In this document: positions 12,488 through 27,800 of the stretch, piece by piece | Layout: every line of letters starts with the position of its first letter | Position numbering within the stretch: position 1 is the first letter of the stretch | From: Thamnidium elegans | Lineage: Eukaryota > Mucoromycota > Mucoromycetes > Mucorales > Mucoraceae | Assembly (NCBI GenBank): GCA_025201345.1 | Contig: JAIXMG010000001.1 | Location: forward strand, 1,364,001 to 1,428,000 | Length of the DNA: 64,000 bases | Direction: 5' to 3' | Notes under the pieces: model-generated | Database searches by the model: none | Told to the model about the DNA's origin: nothing | The model's input: the letters and a program-made list of their open reading frames with translations, nothing else | Program-made: the position numbers and the translations under genes

Positions 12488-15400
12488 AAAAAAAAAAATC
12501 AAGCGTACCAATTAAGACTAAAAACCTGTATTTATGCATACCGACAATCTTATTTGACTCCGGAGATGTTACGGAACACCCCAGTCTATTTGAATAATAA
12601 AAAAAAAGAGATAAAATACCTTGATATCTATTCCAATACAAAACTTATTGCATGCTTCTGATTTCAAAAAACAGAAAAAAAACAAAGATGCAGTTTGTCA
12701 GCACAGTAATAAACAATACTTACTAGTGGTACTTTTTTGCTGTTGTTGTTGATATAATAAGTAGTAAAGTGACATCTAAATATAGTACATAATGCCTTTT
12801 CCAATCACAAGGTTTTGATATTAATGTTTTTTTTTTTTTTAGGTCTGATGTATTTGTAACTAGAATACGATATGCATAATATTGTAATGATGATACTCTT
12901 TATTTTATTTTTACTTGGTCTCAAGTCTATTTTACTCTTTGTTGAAACAAAATATTGAAAAGAAACCCTTACAGAAACTTGTAGGTAGTTTCGCATGAAA
13001 GGATAAAAAAGGCTGTTTTTGTGATACTTGAGAAGTTTGTACCGCGGCCATCACCCCTTCCTATTTTCCCCCTTAACCTTAATCTCGGGAACAATCCGTG
13101 ATTAAACTATGAAAAAAAAAAAAACCTGCAAAATGGTGTCGCACAATTCGAAGAGTGTCCTTGTTTTTTGAAAAAATAAATGATGTAGTATATAATTGTT
13201 TATTAAATTGGATATCTCACGAGTCAAGTAATAAAAAATGTCTAGCCTAGTAATGACGAGCTGTATTCGTTTATATCGACATCAATTTATCATAAGAAAA
13301 TAAAAGTGCTTAAAAAAAAAGAGAATAGGTTTTATATCAGTACGACTAATGCCATAGTTAGAGATACTTACCTGTATATGAAATTATAGCTAAATGGGGG
13401 AAAAAACCATGATGCAAAAGGATTTATTTAATCATTATTATAAAAAAAGGTTAATACTTGAAGGTGTTATCTACAGAATGCAATTGCCCTTTTCCTTATT
13501 TTTTTCTTCAGCGTAAGTGTTTGGTTCCATTGTTAGCCATATAACTAATATGAATATCATTTATTAGAGCCAATGCTCGATTATTGAATTGTTAGGATGA
13601 CAAGCACGTTTATTAAAATGACAAGCACAGTCATAATCCGAATTTCTAAATCTCGATAGCCACAAAACCAAATGTTAAAAGAAAAGCAATAACGCCAGAG
13701 TGTAGTCTGGAAGGGGCGCTAAAAATAAAATAGTACGTGATGCTGTTCTTTGATAACATATATTTACTTACTTACGCTTATTCCTTTGCAGTTAAAGCTA
13801 TATGCAGCAACATTTTCTGTAGGCTACACCACAAGAAAAAGCGACAATTACAAAATGTCAGAAGCATTTGGTTTGAATAGCTTGGGGGTTAAACTACATC
13901 TTAGATTTATAGTCCAAGCTCCCTAACTGTCAATCATTACTATTGACGAAAGAAGAATAGGCCTCATTAAAAGAAAGAAAAAAAGTGTCTAAACATCTTA
14001 AGGTGGTAAGGCCAAGTCAATAGCTTTGAAAAAAAAAATATATATATATACTGCTCGAATATCTTTATAATCAAAATTATTTGGATGTATTACTTACAAC
14101 TCTACAAAAGCCTAATGAATCGCTGGACAAAGATTAAGAGGCCTACATTCAAGTTCTGTAGTGCTTATGCTTATGCTAAATACGCCAATAGAAGGGTTAA
14201 ATATTAAGTGTCAAGGCCATATAATCAATATATCTAATATGTTTAAATTATTTGAGCTTTGCTCCATCCTTATATAAAGCTGATATTGGTTCCTGTTCCC
14301 TATTCACGCATTTCTATGAAATTTTAAAACAGAATAATAAATTACACAGAGTACGAAGATGAACCTGCTTGCAAGACTAGCCCGCACTGGTATCCTCTTA
14401 GCTTAACTCAACAATCAGTAAATCTTTAAGTCTTTACCTTCAAACTTGTAAATATTTTATCACTTTAATAAATGAGTTGGTTTCAACATATAATTATTTT
14501 TATTAAAAAAATTACTTAATGCGATTTAATTACGAGAATATTTAGTGATAGGAACAAATAAGCTATAGTTTTTTTTTCGGCTACGGAATTCTGATACAGT
14601 TTACTTTCATGGGTACCAAATCAAATGAGTTTAAACTATCCTTCGTCTTACAATGCTTTTTGTACACCCATTAAAATTGGTACACCAACATTTTCATATG
14701 CATTCTTAGTAACACCAGCTTTCTTTTCGTTTACTTTGCATCAATTTAAAACGGCTGACAGCCCCGAATCTACAGGGCGTTATTCTTGGGAACTGAGCTC
14801 AATCTAGATCAATAATAATTATAAAAAATGAGATTATGCATATCTAAACTTGGATGAAACTTTATAGAGGCATGTAAAGTCTATTTTTGTTATTATTTTT
14901 GTTGGTTTTTTTGTTGTATAAATAATATTGTAAAAGTAACGCGTTACAGATACTTCTTCTACAGTGTGGGAGTATATGTACCTTGAAGTGTTTTTGCTTA
15001 GTTCATCGATTAAGGTCTATTTTAGTTCTGTTAGACGTTTAAAAATTTAAAATTAAAAAAAAACAAACTAGCAACTTAAACTTGATGAAAGATTGACATC
15101 AGTATTATGGTCTAACACAAAACAATATTTTTTTACTCACAGACTTTCAAGAAACTAGACTATTCTAGGTGCATGTTTGTATACTTTAAACTCTCAGGCA
15201 CTACTGATAAACAGCTGTGAGAAGTAGTATTTACAACGACGTAGGTATATGTATATATATATATATATATACATGCGCGTATACATAATTATATAACTTA
15301 TCGGTTACAAGTACTTTCTGAAGAAGATACTTGAGTTGTACCTTATAAAATTTTGAAACTAAAAAAAATAAATTAAGAAATAGATGATACGTTTTTTTCT

Positions 15401-15590
15401 TTTTTTTTTAAAAAAAAAATAGACAATCATTGGTTGCGTATAAACAAAGAAGTGTAATAATCGAAATCGGCGTAATCTTATAAAAGGTAAAATCTCAGTG
15501 CCGAAGAAGTTTCGAAACATATATGATTATTTGTGATACCATTGTAACACCATTTTTTTTTTTTTTTTAATGTTTACTTTTTTTGCGCCC
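12488..15590. other. Intergenic, about 3.1 kb without a recognised gene
   Basis: AT-rich with scattered homopolymers and a TA microsatellite near 15250-15275. A 60-codon open frame at 14625-14807 has no recognisable domain and no upstream or downstream exon I could join. The interval may hold decayed mobile DNA, but nothing can be named. Confidence 0.55.
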
Positions 15591-15597
15591 AACTCGA

Positions 15598-15838
15598 TAT
15601 AAAAGTAAGCGCTTTCCTGGATTTTTGATTTTTTGCACGTATCATTTCTTTTTGATTTTTTTTTTTTTTTTTTTTTTTTTACTGTATTAAAGTCATTTGT
15701 ATCCTTTCATATTTGTAAATTTTCTTGTCATTACTGTATTTTTTTCTCACTCAAAAGCATTATTTTATTTGTAAAACTTAAAAAAAAAAACATTTGTAAA
15801 CTTCCCCATCCCCCCTTTTTTTTTATAACTTTAAAAAA
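15598..15838 (+). promoter_or_regulatory. TATA box and pyrimidine-rich leader of the giant gene
   Basis: TATAAAAG at 15598-15605 is followed by CT- and T-rich tracts (a T run at about 15657-15680 and CCCCATCCCCCC near 15802-15815) leading to the ATG at 15839. A TATA box plus CT tract is typical of strongly expressed fungal genes, and the giant gene's exons show biased codon use (AAG, GAA, ACT, GTT). Promoter strength is an inference. Confidence 0.55.
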
Positions 15839-18800
15839 ATGACATCTTTCCCAAAGGGTTGGTTTTTCATTAAAAACCTGAATAATGACTACGTATTATC
15901 CACTGAAAAGTTCACCGCTGGTGAACCCGTTGTAATCGCTTCTATTAGAAGCAAAGATTATGACGCTCAACTTTGGCAGCATGGAGAGGATGGCCGTCTT
16001 CATAATAAAAAGACAGGTTTAGTTCTTGATCTTACCAAAGGTTCGTTCTCTTTCTATGCTTTTTTCTTTTCTTTTTTTTTTCTAAGTAATAAGTTGATAA
16101 TTAATAATTTCCTCCCCCTTTTTTTTTAAAAAAAAATTACTAAAAGGTCTTGCTAAAGTCGGCTCCGAAATTATCCAAGAAAATGACTCTGATTCTTCTG
16201 AAAGTCAAACTTTCGCCATGAATGCTGATGGTCATATCTTTCTTGCCAAAAATCCAAAATTAGTTCTTGGTATTAAGGAATCTTTTTTCACTCGTCGTGG
16301 AGGTCAACACGTTCATCTCCAAACTTTGGAAAATAATACTAAGGAACATAAAGAGCAACGTTGGGAATTTATTTTACCTTCCACCAAACGCTCTTCTGTT
16401 ACGAGCAGCCCTATTGATAGTTTGAAGCGTACTATAAGTGGCGCATCTCTTGGTAGCTTTAGTAGCAGTTCTTCTACTTTTGTTGGTACGGATTTTTTTT
16501 ATACATTTTTTTTTTTTTTTTAATAACAAATTATTTTAGATGATGATGGTTGCCTTGATGAGTCTTCTCATAACCAGTTAAACTCTTTCCCTGATTCTGC
16601 TTTCTTTATCAAGTCAGAATCCAATGGTTACTTTATTGGTGTTGATGCTAGCTCAGTAAACAGTCCCGGAAGTAGACTTTCTATTGAGCCTCTCCGCAAG
16701 AACAATTATGAAAGTCAACTTTGGCATTACGATGTCATCTCTGGTCGCTTGATGAATACCAAGTCTGGATTCTCTTTAAGTGCTGAAGAACTTTCTGATG
16801 ATTCTTATATTTGCCAATCTTCAAGCTCTACTGATAAGGACATGGCTTTCCAATCTTGGACTTTGACTGAATCTGGCGAAATTCGCCTCAAGAATAATGA
16901 TCAATTCGTGCTTGGTTTCAAGAAAGATAATTGGTTTGGTTTGAACCGTGAAGGATCTAACGTTTTATTGCAAAAGAAGACTGATAACAAGACTCATTCT
17001 CATCATAAGTTTGTTATTGTATTGCCTATTTTCAAGAAGACTACTACTGAAATTGTCACTACCTCTGAACAAATCGGTGTCTTCCCTGATGGTTATTTCT
17101 TTATCAAGAATCAAAAGCATGGTCTTGTTGTTACCGTACTTGAAACTGATAAGTTGGCTGCTCAAGTTCTTGTTACCTCATTAGATAGTGTAAACTATAA
17201 TCGTCAACTATGGAAGCATGACAATGGATTCCTTTTCAATAAGGCCTCTAATTTAGTTCTTGATGTTCGTGGAGGTAACGTATACTTTTTTTTTTTTAAA
17301 AAAAACTTTTTTTTAAAAAAAACAAATATTTATACGCCATTTCACTATTTTTATAGGCTGCATTGTTAATGGCTCCGAGATTTGCCAATACAAACAAAAG
17401 CAAGACAATTTTGAGAACCAACAATGGGGTCTCTCTGTTGAAGGTTATATTCATGCCAAGACGCAAAAGAAGGTTGTTTTGGCGATTTCAGGCACCATGA
17501 AAAATTCATTGTCTCTCCATTTGGCCAATAAGAAGACTCCTGATCATGAAGAGCAAAGATGGAATTTTGTCCTCCCCGTCTTTAAACAAAAATCAGGTTA
17601 GTAATTATAACATATCGTTTACGCGATTCTAAACTTCTTTTTTTCTTATTTTATAAATAGCTACAGTAGCCGAGACCACAGTTCAAAAGTCTGTTTCTTA
17701 TCATCACTATGCCCATTATCCTAGTGGTTGGTTCTTTATTCGTTCTTTTGCTGGTGGAGCATCTTCTGAATCTCCCCTTGTTCTCACTGCCAATAGCTCC
17801 AATCATAACGTCTCTCTTACCAAGATTTCTAAGGAAGAATGGCGTTATCAACTTTGGATGTATTGGAACGGTGTTTTAATCAACTTTGCTACACAATTAG
17901 CAATGGACGTTGATAGTAAGTACCACAAACGCGTCGTACTACGTAACACTTTCTAATACTTTTTTTTTCTACTTTCTAGATGTAAACGCCGGTTCAACCA
18001 TTTGTCAAGAAGCTCGTCAAGCTGAGTCTGTCAGTCAAAGATGGAGTCTTACTATCGATGGATTCCTTGTTCATGGTTCCAACCCATCTCTTAGACTTGT
18101 TCCTCAAGTTATTTCAGGCGATCAATACAAAATTGTTCTTGGTAATCATTCTTCTGGTCAAAAAGAAAACCGTTGGGGTCTTTTATCTCCTGAGATTAAA
18201 ATGGAGAATGGTATTCAGATTCTTTCTAAATGGAGTATTACTCTTTTAACTGAATGGAAGCAGAACGCTACTCAAACCGTTCAAAAGATTGTACATCGCG
18301 TTGCTGATTGGCCAGAAGATACCTTCTTTATTAGCGCTCAAGATGGTTTAGCTTTAGTCCCTGAAAAGTCCGAAGCTTATTCTTTCCTTGTCGTTAAGAA
18401 GCTTGAGTTTGGTCAAAGTGAACACTTTAAATGGACTTATCGCAATGGTTATGTTGTACACGTTGCTACTGGTTTGGTATTGCATGCATCAGGTACATAT
18501 ACTTTGTAAAAAAAAAAATTCCTATAAGCGTCATATTAACACATTTTTTATATAAATAATTAGATGATCTCGTTGGTGGAAGTCAACTTCTAATCAGAGA
18601 ACAACTTCTTGCTGATTCCAAGAACATCGATCAACGCCAAAAGTGGGTTATCAAGACTGACGGTTCTATTATTTCCGAATTAAAGGCTAATCTTGGTTTT
18701 GCTCTTCTTCTTAAGGGAGATAAATACCTTGTTCAACTTGCCTATGCTAGTAATACTAGCGAACATTACTCTTGGGGTTTCGTCCGTGGTCATTATGAAA

Positions 18801-21800
18801 GCCGTTATAGTGATATCTACAAGAAGGAAGTTAATGTTGTTACTCGTACTGAACGTATATTATTAACCGTTCAAACACATAGAAGTAGGATATAAAAGTG
18901 AAACCTATATTTAGATACATTTATATTTACTAACAAACTTTTTTTTTCTTTTATAAAAAAAAATAGCATCTTCTTCTGCAAACACTAAATTGGTTGCTCA
19001 TACATATGGTTTATTCCCTGAAAATTGGTTCTACATTCGTTCCAAGGACGATAGCACACTTGTACTTACTGCACCTAGCCGTAAGGAAGGTGCTAAATTG
19101 GTTCTTTCCAAGATTGATTTCAAGATCTTTCGTCGTCAATTATGGCATGTTCAAGATGATGGTTGTCTTATTAACCTTGAATCTGATTTTGTTATTGATG
19201 TCGCCGGCGGTGCTTTTAATGTCGGTAGTGATATTATTCAATACCACGAAAAGTACTTGAGAAAGCATCGTAAGAACCAAGTTTGGAGTCTTTCTGTTGA
19301 TGGTCATCTTCATCCCAAGGCTCGTCCTGGACTTGTTCTTGGTGCTAAGGGTCAAAAGGCTGTTGATGGTGCTGAAATTCAATTACATACTCGTGGCTCT
19401 CTTGATCTCGGATATCAATTATGGACTTTCGCTTCCCCTGTCTTTGGAAGAACCGTCTCTGGTGTTGCTGGAGTTTCTGCTGCCGGTGTCTTAGAAAGTA
19501 ATGATTCTGATATTTTCATTGATAGCGTTAAAGAAACAGCCTTTGAGACTACTACTGCCGATCGTTATGAACGTAGAACTAAGCTTACGATTGTTCGTCG
19601 CTGGGGTCTTTTCCCTGAAGGCGGTTTCTTTATTCGTTCAAACTATGGTGATGAACATCTTTCATTGACTGTCGAAAAGAAGGCTAGAACTGGTGAAAAT
19701 GGTCGTCCAGAATTCGAAGTAACCTTGAGACCTATTAATTTCAAGGAGTATCAATGGCATTTCTGGTTCTATCAAGAGGGTCATCTTATCAATGCTCAAA
19801 CAGGCCTCGCTTTAGATGCTAGTGTTGTCAAAGGTCTTCTTGTTGAAGATGGTCTTCGTACTCCTTTGTTCGTGCGTGATAAGTCTATGACTGAAAACCA
19901 ATTCTGGTCCTTGACTGTTGATGGTGAAGTATACTTGCGGTCTGATGAGCGTCTTGTCATCGGTGTTTCCAACTCTAGACGTATTGCTGTTTCTGGTGCT
20001 CAAGTTGGCCTTCGTGAGTTACGCGTTCGTACTTATATGAACGAGAATAACCAACAAGAGTCATCCCTCAAGTCTGAGCCATGGTTAAGATGGGTTTTCT
20101 CCAAGCCTGTTTATGGTACCAAGACAACTACTACCACCACTACTACCACATCTACAGCTGTTTCTGAAGAGGCTCCTGCATCTGGTCTTGTCACTTCTGG
20201 TGAGGTTGTTGAGGGTTGTACTGATGAAGTTCTCAATGTTCAACGCAAGGAAGAATCTGCTGATGATTACTCAGTTGAAGATGACGATGATTCTGACTCT
20301 GATGAGCCTGACAATGAAGTCAATCACAAGTCCAGTTTAAACACTACTCTTCTTGGTAATCTTGGTATTGCTACTGCCGGTGCTGGGATTATGGCCGGCG
20401 CTGCCGGTGTGATTTCCAATGTCATGACTTCTGTTCCGGAAACTATTTCTACTGCTGTTATTGGTAAGCAACATAAGCAACAGAGTCAAGAGGGCACTAA
20501 TCACATCTCCAAGAAAACTTCTTATAAATCACTCAAGTATGATCGTAAAGAATCTTACCATGCCAGTATCGAATATGTCCCTACTGGTTTTGAAAAGATC
20601 ATTCGTTACAAGTCCCATCAAAAGTTTAATTTCCCTACTGCCGGATATTTTATGATCAAGAGCTATCTTCATGGTTTCGTACTTGATGTTGTTGATGGTA
20701 ACACCAAGGATGGTGCATTTGTTGTTCTTGCTCCTATCAAGACTACCAACTTTGCTAGTCAACTTTGGTCCTTCCAGGATGGCCGTGTTATCAATCTTAA
20801 GGGTCACAATCTTGCATTGGATGCTACTATGACAAATGTTGTCAAGGCTGGTGAAAGAGTTGTCATCTCCACAAAGACTGGTACTGCTACTTCCTCTGAT
20901 CAACATTGGGAATTCGGTGTTGAAGGTGGCCTTATCCAATTGAAGTCCGATCGTAACTTGGTACTCTCTGTAAAGGAACTTAACCGTGTTACTAACAAGA
21001 ATGCTACTGTTGATGTTTACCTTCAAGAAGAGAAATCTCATCTTAAGAGTAACTTTGGTCGTCCTGAACAACGTTGGGAAATTAAGATCCCTGCTATGAT
21101 TCCCGTTGAACAAACTACCAATGCTACTTCTGAGACCAAATACACTATTATTGAAGGTGGTAAAATTAGCGCCATCTCTAGTTCCGTATCTGCTATTATT
21201 GCTTTTGAATGGTTAAAGGAAACTTTCCATCACAAAGTATCTGCTGATAATCAATGGCCTAGCACCCAAAATTGGTTTTTCATTCGTCTTGGAAGCGAAA
21301 ATGCTTTCTTGTCATCTGGTGTCAGTGATTCTACTGAAATCAAGTTTGTCAGTCTTAGTAAGCAAGAGGATCATAAGCAATTCTTATGGGCCTACGTCGA
21401 TGGCTATTTAGTCAACTATAAGTATATGTTACGACTTGTATACGACAAAAAATGTAAGTTTTTTTTTTTAAATTTTTTTTTTTTTTAAATATATTGTTTA
21501 TTAACTATTTTTATTTTATTTAGCCCAAAAATTGCATCTTTCAAGTGAGTCTGATACTCTTGAACAACGTTTCTCTGTATCTAGTCAAGGTGTATTCTCT
21601 GTTAGAACCAGCTCTGAGACCGTTTACTTTAACGTTTCTTCAAAGAAGATGACTAACTTTGAAAGCTTCTCTTACGAATTGGTTTCTACTACTACTGAAA
21701 TCGAATTATGTAAATCGGAACATTCTCTTCAATTGCATATCCCTATCTTTAGTGATGCTGAAGTTGAAAAGGATTCTAATATTGCACTTTCTACTGTCAT

Positions 21801-24800
21801 CTCTTGGGTTCAATCTTCTCAAAAGAGCTCTACCACCACCACTACGCATATTGCTCAACGTTATGGTATCTTCCCTCAAGCTACTTGGTTCTTTATTAAG
21901 GCCAATATTAAGGGTAGTGATAGTCTTGTTCTTGCTGTCAAGAATGCTTCTAACAAAGCAGGTTCTACTCTTGTCTTGAAAAGATTAAGTTTCAAGGATT
22001 TCAAGAGTCAATTGTGGACTTTCCGTAATGGTTTATTGATTAATTATGGAAGCAAGTTAGTGATTGATATCAATGGTGAGATTGTTGAATTTTCTAAATT
22101 GGTTCAGACTTCTGAAGCTTGTGTAAGTTCTCAAAAGTGGTCTCTTACTGCCCACGGCCGCATTCAACTCGAAAGTTACTCCCAATACACATTTGGTTTC
22201 CATCAAACCGAAAAGTTAGTTGAAGAAACAGAAGTTGTTCTTGTAACTAATAAAGAGACTTACGAAGAATCTGCAACTACTCAAGCTATTGTTTGGAAAT
22301 TCTCTGTGCCCGTATTTGGTACCAAGTCCAAAAACTCTGCTACTTCCTCCACTATCACCACTACGACTACTACTGCCGCAATGTCTTCTATTGAAAGAAT
22401 TTCTACTTGTATTGAACAAGGTGCCCTTATCGAAAGTATTGAAGAAGCTGAGATTAAGGTCGAAGACACTTTTGTAAAGAAGAACAGCGCTGCTAGCAAC
22501 TCTTCCTCATCTGTATCTACTGATGTAGTTCAAAAAGAGAAGCAACATGGTTTCCAGAATATTCTCACTAGCGTTGGTATTGCTGTCACTGCTGGTGCTG
22601 TTGGTGTTGCTGCCGTTACAGGTGTCACCAAGATCGCTGAAAAGATTTCTGAACACCACGATGAGTCTAAGAAGACTAATCAAGAGAAAAAGCAATCATC
22701 TACTTCAACTGTAATTAAGACTGAAGATCAAAAGAAGCAAGAACCTTCCAAGGTCTCAACAGCTGTTCAAGGAAATGCTTCTGCCGTTACTGATGTTGAT
22801 AAGGTTACAGAGACTATTATTGTTCGTCGTTCTCAACGTACCTCTGTTCAAATTATCGAAGAGTCTCGTGTTATCATTCGTGCCTGGAAGGTTATCTTCA
22901 GTCAACGTATTCATCATTGTAAGACCAAGGCTGAACTTATTCAAACAGTTGAAGAGTCTCGTGAAGAGCTTTTCAGACGTTTGGATGAACACTTACGTGT
23001 TCATGCATCTGTTGAACATTTGGTAATTGGTTCTGTTCCTGAATGGCATGTTTCTATTCTTCAAGTAAAGGAGCTTTATAGAGCTCGTGTCTTTGAAAAA
23101 TTCTTGGATCGTTTAAACACCGAGGAAATTTCCAACACCATTGAGCTTGATTTCGATAGTGTCTTGGCATCTACCACTGTTGAAGTTGAAAACCATTACA
23201 ATCTTATTATTTCGACTCAGAGCAAGATTTTATCTGAATCTTCCTGCTCTACTCAAATTCAAGAGTCTCAATGCAATGAAGTTTCTATTCAAGAGAACGT
23301 CCTTGTAACCGTTGATACTATTAAGGTCACTGTTCGTTACTGGTTGATTAGTCTTTACGAAACTATTTCTATCGCCAAGAGCAATGGTTCTTCTGAAGAA
23401 GAAATTAAGGTTATCGTTCAAGATTCTCGCAAGAAGCTCACTGCTGATTTGACAAAGATCAAGATTAGTCTTTCAACTAATATTGAAAAGTCTTCATCTA
23501 CTAGTTTAACTTCCAAGCAAACCTCCATTACCAACACTATTGAGACCGCTATTTCGCAAACCGAAACTGTTATCGCTAGTCAAATCAATACTATCTGCTC
23601 TCGAAAGCAATATCTTGTAACCGAAGAGCATTGGTTAGATGTCACACGTACTACTGAGGAACGTCTTTCTAGTGAACTCAAGGTCTATCAAACTGCTATT
23701 ACGCAGGAAATTTCGGAGATTCAAAAGACTGAAATTAGTAAGTCTGACCAAGCCGAAATTTCTGTTGTTCTTGATGAAAAGATGATTAGTATCGCTCAAC
23801 AAACTGTCACTAATAAGTTGGTTGAGACCAAGACCAAGATTTCCAGTTGGTACACTGAAGTTATTCAACAAATTACTTTGCTTTTGGAAGATAGTAAGGC
23901 TTCAAACTCTTCTGAAGAAACCTTCAAGGAAGATACTGTTGCTATTGTTGATGCTGCTCAAATTGAGATCAACACTCGTATTGAAGAAACCAAGTTAGTT
24001 TTACGTGCTTACTATGCTCACTTGACCTATCTCAGTTGGGCTGAACGTCGTCGTATTGAATACTCTTTGGATAGCATTAAGTCTTCTGTTATTGCTAGTA
24101 TTATTCAATTCAAAAAGTCAATTGAAAAATCTACCGTCACCAAAGAAAGTATTGTTAGATACTCCAGCTACTCTTTCGGTGCTTCTGCGTCTCGTATTGT
24201 TTTAACTGATATACAAAGTATTATCTTTAAGGTTACAAACGTTACCGAGACCACTACTGTTGTTAAGTCTTCTGAAGACTCTAAGCCAAAGGTTGAGGCC
24301 ACTGTTACTGGTAAAGTTACTGTCGATACCAAGAAGACTACTGAAACGAAGCAGGAAGGTTCTAAAAAGACTGAAGTCAATAAGATTGACGAAGTCAAGA
24401 AGACTGAAAAGGTTAAGCCTGCCGATAAGGCCAAGATTATTGATGCTGTCCATACCGAAGTTGAAGAAACAAAGATTGGAAATATTGGTAACAGCAGTTC
24501 TAGCTCTTCTGGTAAGCCACAAACTATCACTGAACAAAGTAGTCATCACACCGCTGCTGGTATATCTACTGCTGTACTTGGTGCGGCAGCAGCAGCTATG
24601 GCTAGTGCTGCTATTTATCATCAATATGAAGGAAAGGAAACTCAGCAAGAACAAAAGAAGCAAGATAAGACCTCTGTATCTACTGCTGTTATTGAGAAGC
24701 CTGCCATCACTCACACTAATGTAATTGTTGGTAAAAATTCCGAAACTATTCATGTTGATGAACAAAAGAAGACTTCTATTGGTACTATCACGAAAAAAGA

Positions 24801-27800
24801 GAAGATTGAAACTTTGGTTGCTGTTTATGACCAAGTTCAAGTCATTGTTAACGAATGGATCACTACTTTAAACAAACGTGTTTACGAATGTGCTCAAAAG
24901 AAGAGTACCAATGTTAAACAAGAAATTGACACCATTATTTACGAATCTCAACAACAACTTGTTATTGAAATCGAAAAGGCTAAGCGTCAAACTACTACGG
25001 TTATTGGTACCTCTCAAACGTCTTTCCATGATACTTTGTCTTGGGTTAGAAGTACTGTTTGGAAGCAGTCCGTTGAAGTTAAGCGTATTGGTTATGCATT
25101 TGCCACTTCTACTGAGACAAGTACCTCTCGCTTCGAAGAAATGCTCTCTGAAGTAAAGGAGACTACTTTGAAGAAGGTTGATGTCGAGATTGAAAATTTG
25201 AAGAAATCTGCTTCTGTCATCCATATTGTTGGTCATGCTTCCGCTGCTGTCATTGCTGTTGGTAAAAAGTTTGAAGGAAAAGATTATTCCAAGACTACAT
25301 GTGGTCATTCAGTTGAAAAGTCGAAGGTGTCAGTTGGCATTCTTATTGAAGATACTCGTGTTACTTGTGAAAATCTTTTCGGTAAACTTACTACCGCTGT
25401 ATATGAACGCGTCAAACAAGGTGGTGAAAATGTTCAAGCTGATATCGAAGTTATCATCAAGAACTCTCGTGAAGAAATCAACACTTATATTCTTGAGTCC
25501 AAAATCGAATTCGAGAAGAGATTGACTGTTCAAAAGTCTTCTGACAAGGTTGAAATTGAGTTAACTAATGAAACCATCAAGAAGGTGCAAAATACTTTGG
25601 AGAAGGTTCAAGAAAGCTATTTGACTCAAGTTACTCGTGTAGAGGAGATTACCAAGTCTACCACTGTTACTTCTGAAGTCGAATACTCCGAAAAGTTGAC
25701 TGTTATTACTCATGAAACCTGTGAAAAGTTGAATGTTACTTTATCTGTTTCTGAGACTATTATTGGTCACCATATCGAAGTTATCGCTGAATCTTCCACA
25801 ATTGAGCAAGCTACTTCTTCCAAGACTGAAAAGACTTCCGATTCAGCCACCAAGGTTTCTCTGGGTGTTGAGTATGGTCTTCTTGTGGTTGCTGAGACTA
25901 CCAAGAATGTTTCTAATCAAATATCTACTCTTGTTGAAAGTGTTCATAACCAAGTTACCATTGGTTCTAAAACTCTTAAACAGGATGTTACTACTTGTAT
26001 TGAAACTTCTAACAAGGAGATTGATGCTATCTTTGAACAAGCCAAAATCAAAATTTCTTACGAATTATCTATGGTTTCATCTCATGAAAAAGAAGAAGAA
26101 GAACGTTTCCTTGCTACTCTTGAATCTCTCCGTGTTTCTACCAAGCAACGTATTACTCAAATTCAAACTGTTGTTACTTCCAGTAAAGAGGAAACTAAGG
26201 CTGTTTCTACTAAGCTTCTTCAAATTGCTGAAGAATCTCGACATGAAGTATCTGTTTTCTATGAATCGTTAAAGCAAAATATTACCGAAAAGACTGAAAA
26301 AACATCTCAAGTTATTCACAACGGTAGTATCTCTCACGAAACGACAGGTTCTTCTCAAGTAATTGTTTCTCATACTGAAGAGGAAAAGAAGCAACAAGAG
26401 TTGAAGAAGCAACAAGAGCACCAATCCAAGGTTGATCTTGCTAAGAAGGTTCTTGCTGGATCTGCTGCCGTTGCGGCAGGTACTGCCATTGCTGTTGAAA
26501 TTTCCAAGAAACTCAGTGAACATAAGAAAAAGAGTGAAAAGGCTGAACATACCCAAAAGGAAACCACTGTTGTTATTGAAAATGTTCAAATTCAATATCA
26601 AAAATGGATTTCTACTCTTACCGAAACTGTTATTACTCAATCCAAGAAGACTAATGTTTCAACTGAAGATATCACTCTTACTGTTGAGAAGTCAAAGGCC
26701 GAGTTCATTGCGATTATCAAGAAAGCTAGCTCTAGTGAAGTAATTACTGAAAAGCATCAACATCAAATCCTTACCTGGATTCAAGAAATTGCTATTGCTC
26801 AAGCTACTCGTATTCAAGAAATTGCTATCTCTTCCTCTTCATCTACTGCTATTAATGTTGAATCAAGACTTGAAGTTATTAAAGTCTCGACTTCTCAGGA
26901 AGTAGAAATTGCATTGGAAAAGTGTAAGCATTCTGAAGCCACTGTGAAGGAGTTTGTTGGTGTTTCTGTTGAGCATCTTCAGCAAAAGGAAGCTGCTTTA
27001 TTGGATATAAGAAGTGAACTTGTAGTTGTAATTCAAGACGTCAAGTCATCTCTTGTAACTTATTTCCAAGAATTTACCAAGTCTGTTATTTCTCGTATCG
27101 AGAAGGGCGGTAATAATGTCGAAAAGGACGTTGCTATCTTGATTGCCAACACTCGCAAGGATTTATCTGTGTATGTTGAAAATGTTAAGAAAACTGCTAC
27201 CAAGAGATTATCTTCTTTGGAAACCAAGTCATCCAGTTCTGTTATCTCAATTGCTGCTCTTTCTGGTATTGCCACTGCTGAAATTATTCGTGTTATCAAG
27301 TCCAGCGAAGAGACTATTATGCAAAAGGTTAACCGTGTTCATTCTAGTGTTTGGTATATTGAGGGTAATCAAGATTCTACTGAGATTATCCAATCTATTA
27401 CCACCATTGAATCTGAAACTACTATTGAGATTACTGAAAAAATTGAAAGTTCCAAGTATGGTTTTGTTACCGCTATCGATGATCAGTACAAGTCTGGCGA
27501 TGTCGTCACTAAGGTTACTGAACATAACCATAGTAATATGAAGGCTTCTTTAACAGTTCAAGAAATCAAGGTTACTATTCGTGAATGGTTACGCCATCTT
27601 GCTGAAACTGTCTCTGAATGCTCTCAAAAGAGTGGATCCTCTGAGGAGATTGACATTCTTATCAAGAAGGAGAATACTGTTATTTTCAAATATCTCGATG
27701 TATCTGTTGTCAAGATTTCTGAAACCATCAAGACTGAACAATATGTCAAGTATCTCCATCAAACTATTGAACAAGTCAAGGCATATATTAACAAGACTTC

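Noticed and set aside
12335..12661. 108-codon open frame as a gene
   Set aside because: It runs through the 56-bp inverted repeat and A-runs; composition is repeat-driven and no domain is visible.
15839..16523. Several separate small lectin genes instead of one giant gene
   Set aside because: All exon ends have matching phase and good splice sites, and no internal terminator or new start context is needed, so one gene is the simpler reading.
24168..24840. Long minus-strand frames within the giant gene
   Set aside because: They mirror biased codons of the plus-strand gene, which has consistent domains and splice sites. Several similar shadows occur from 20500 to 33300.
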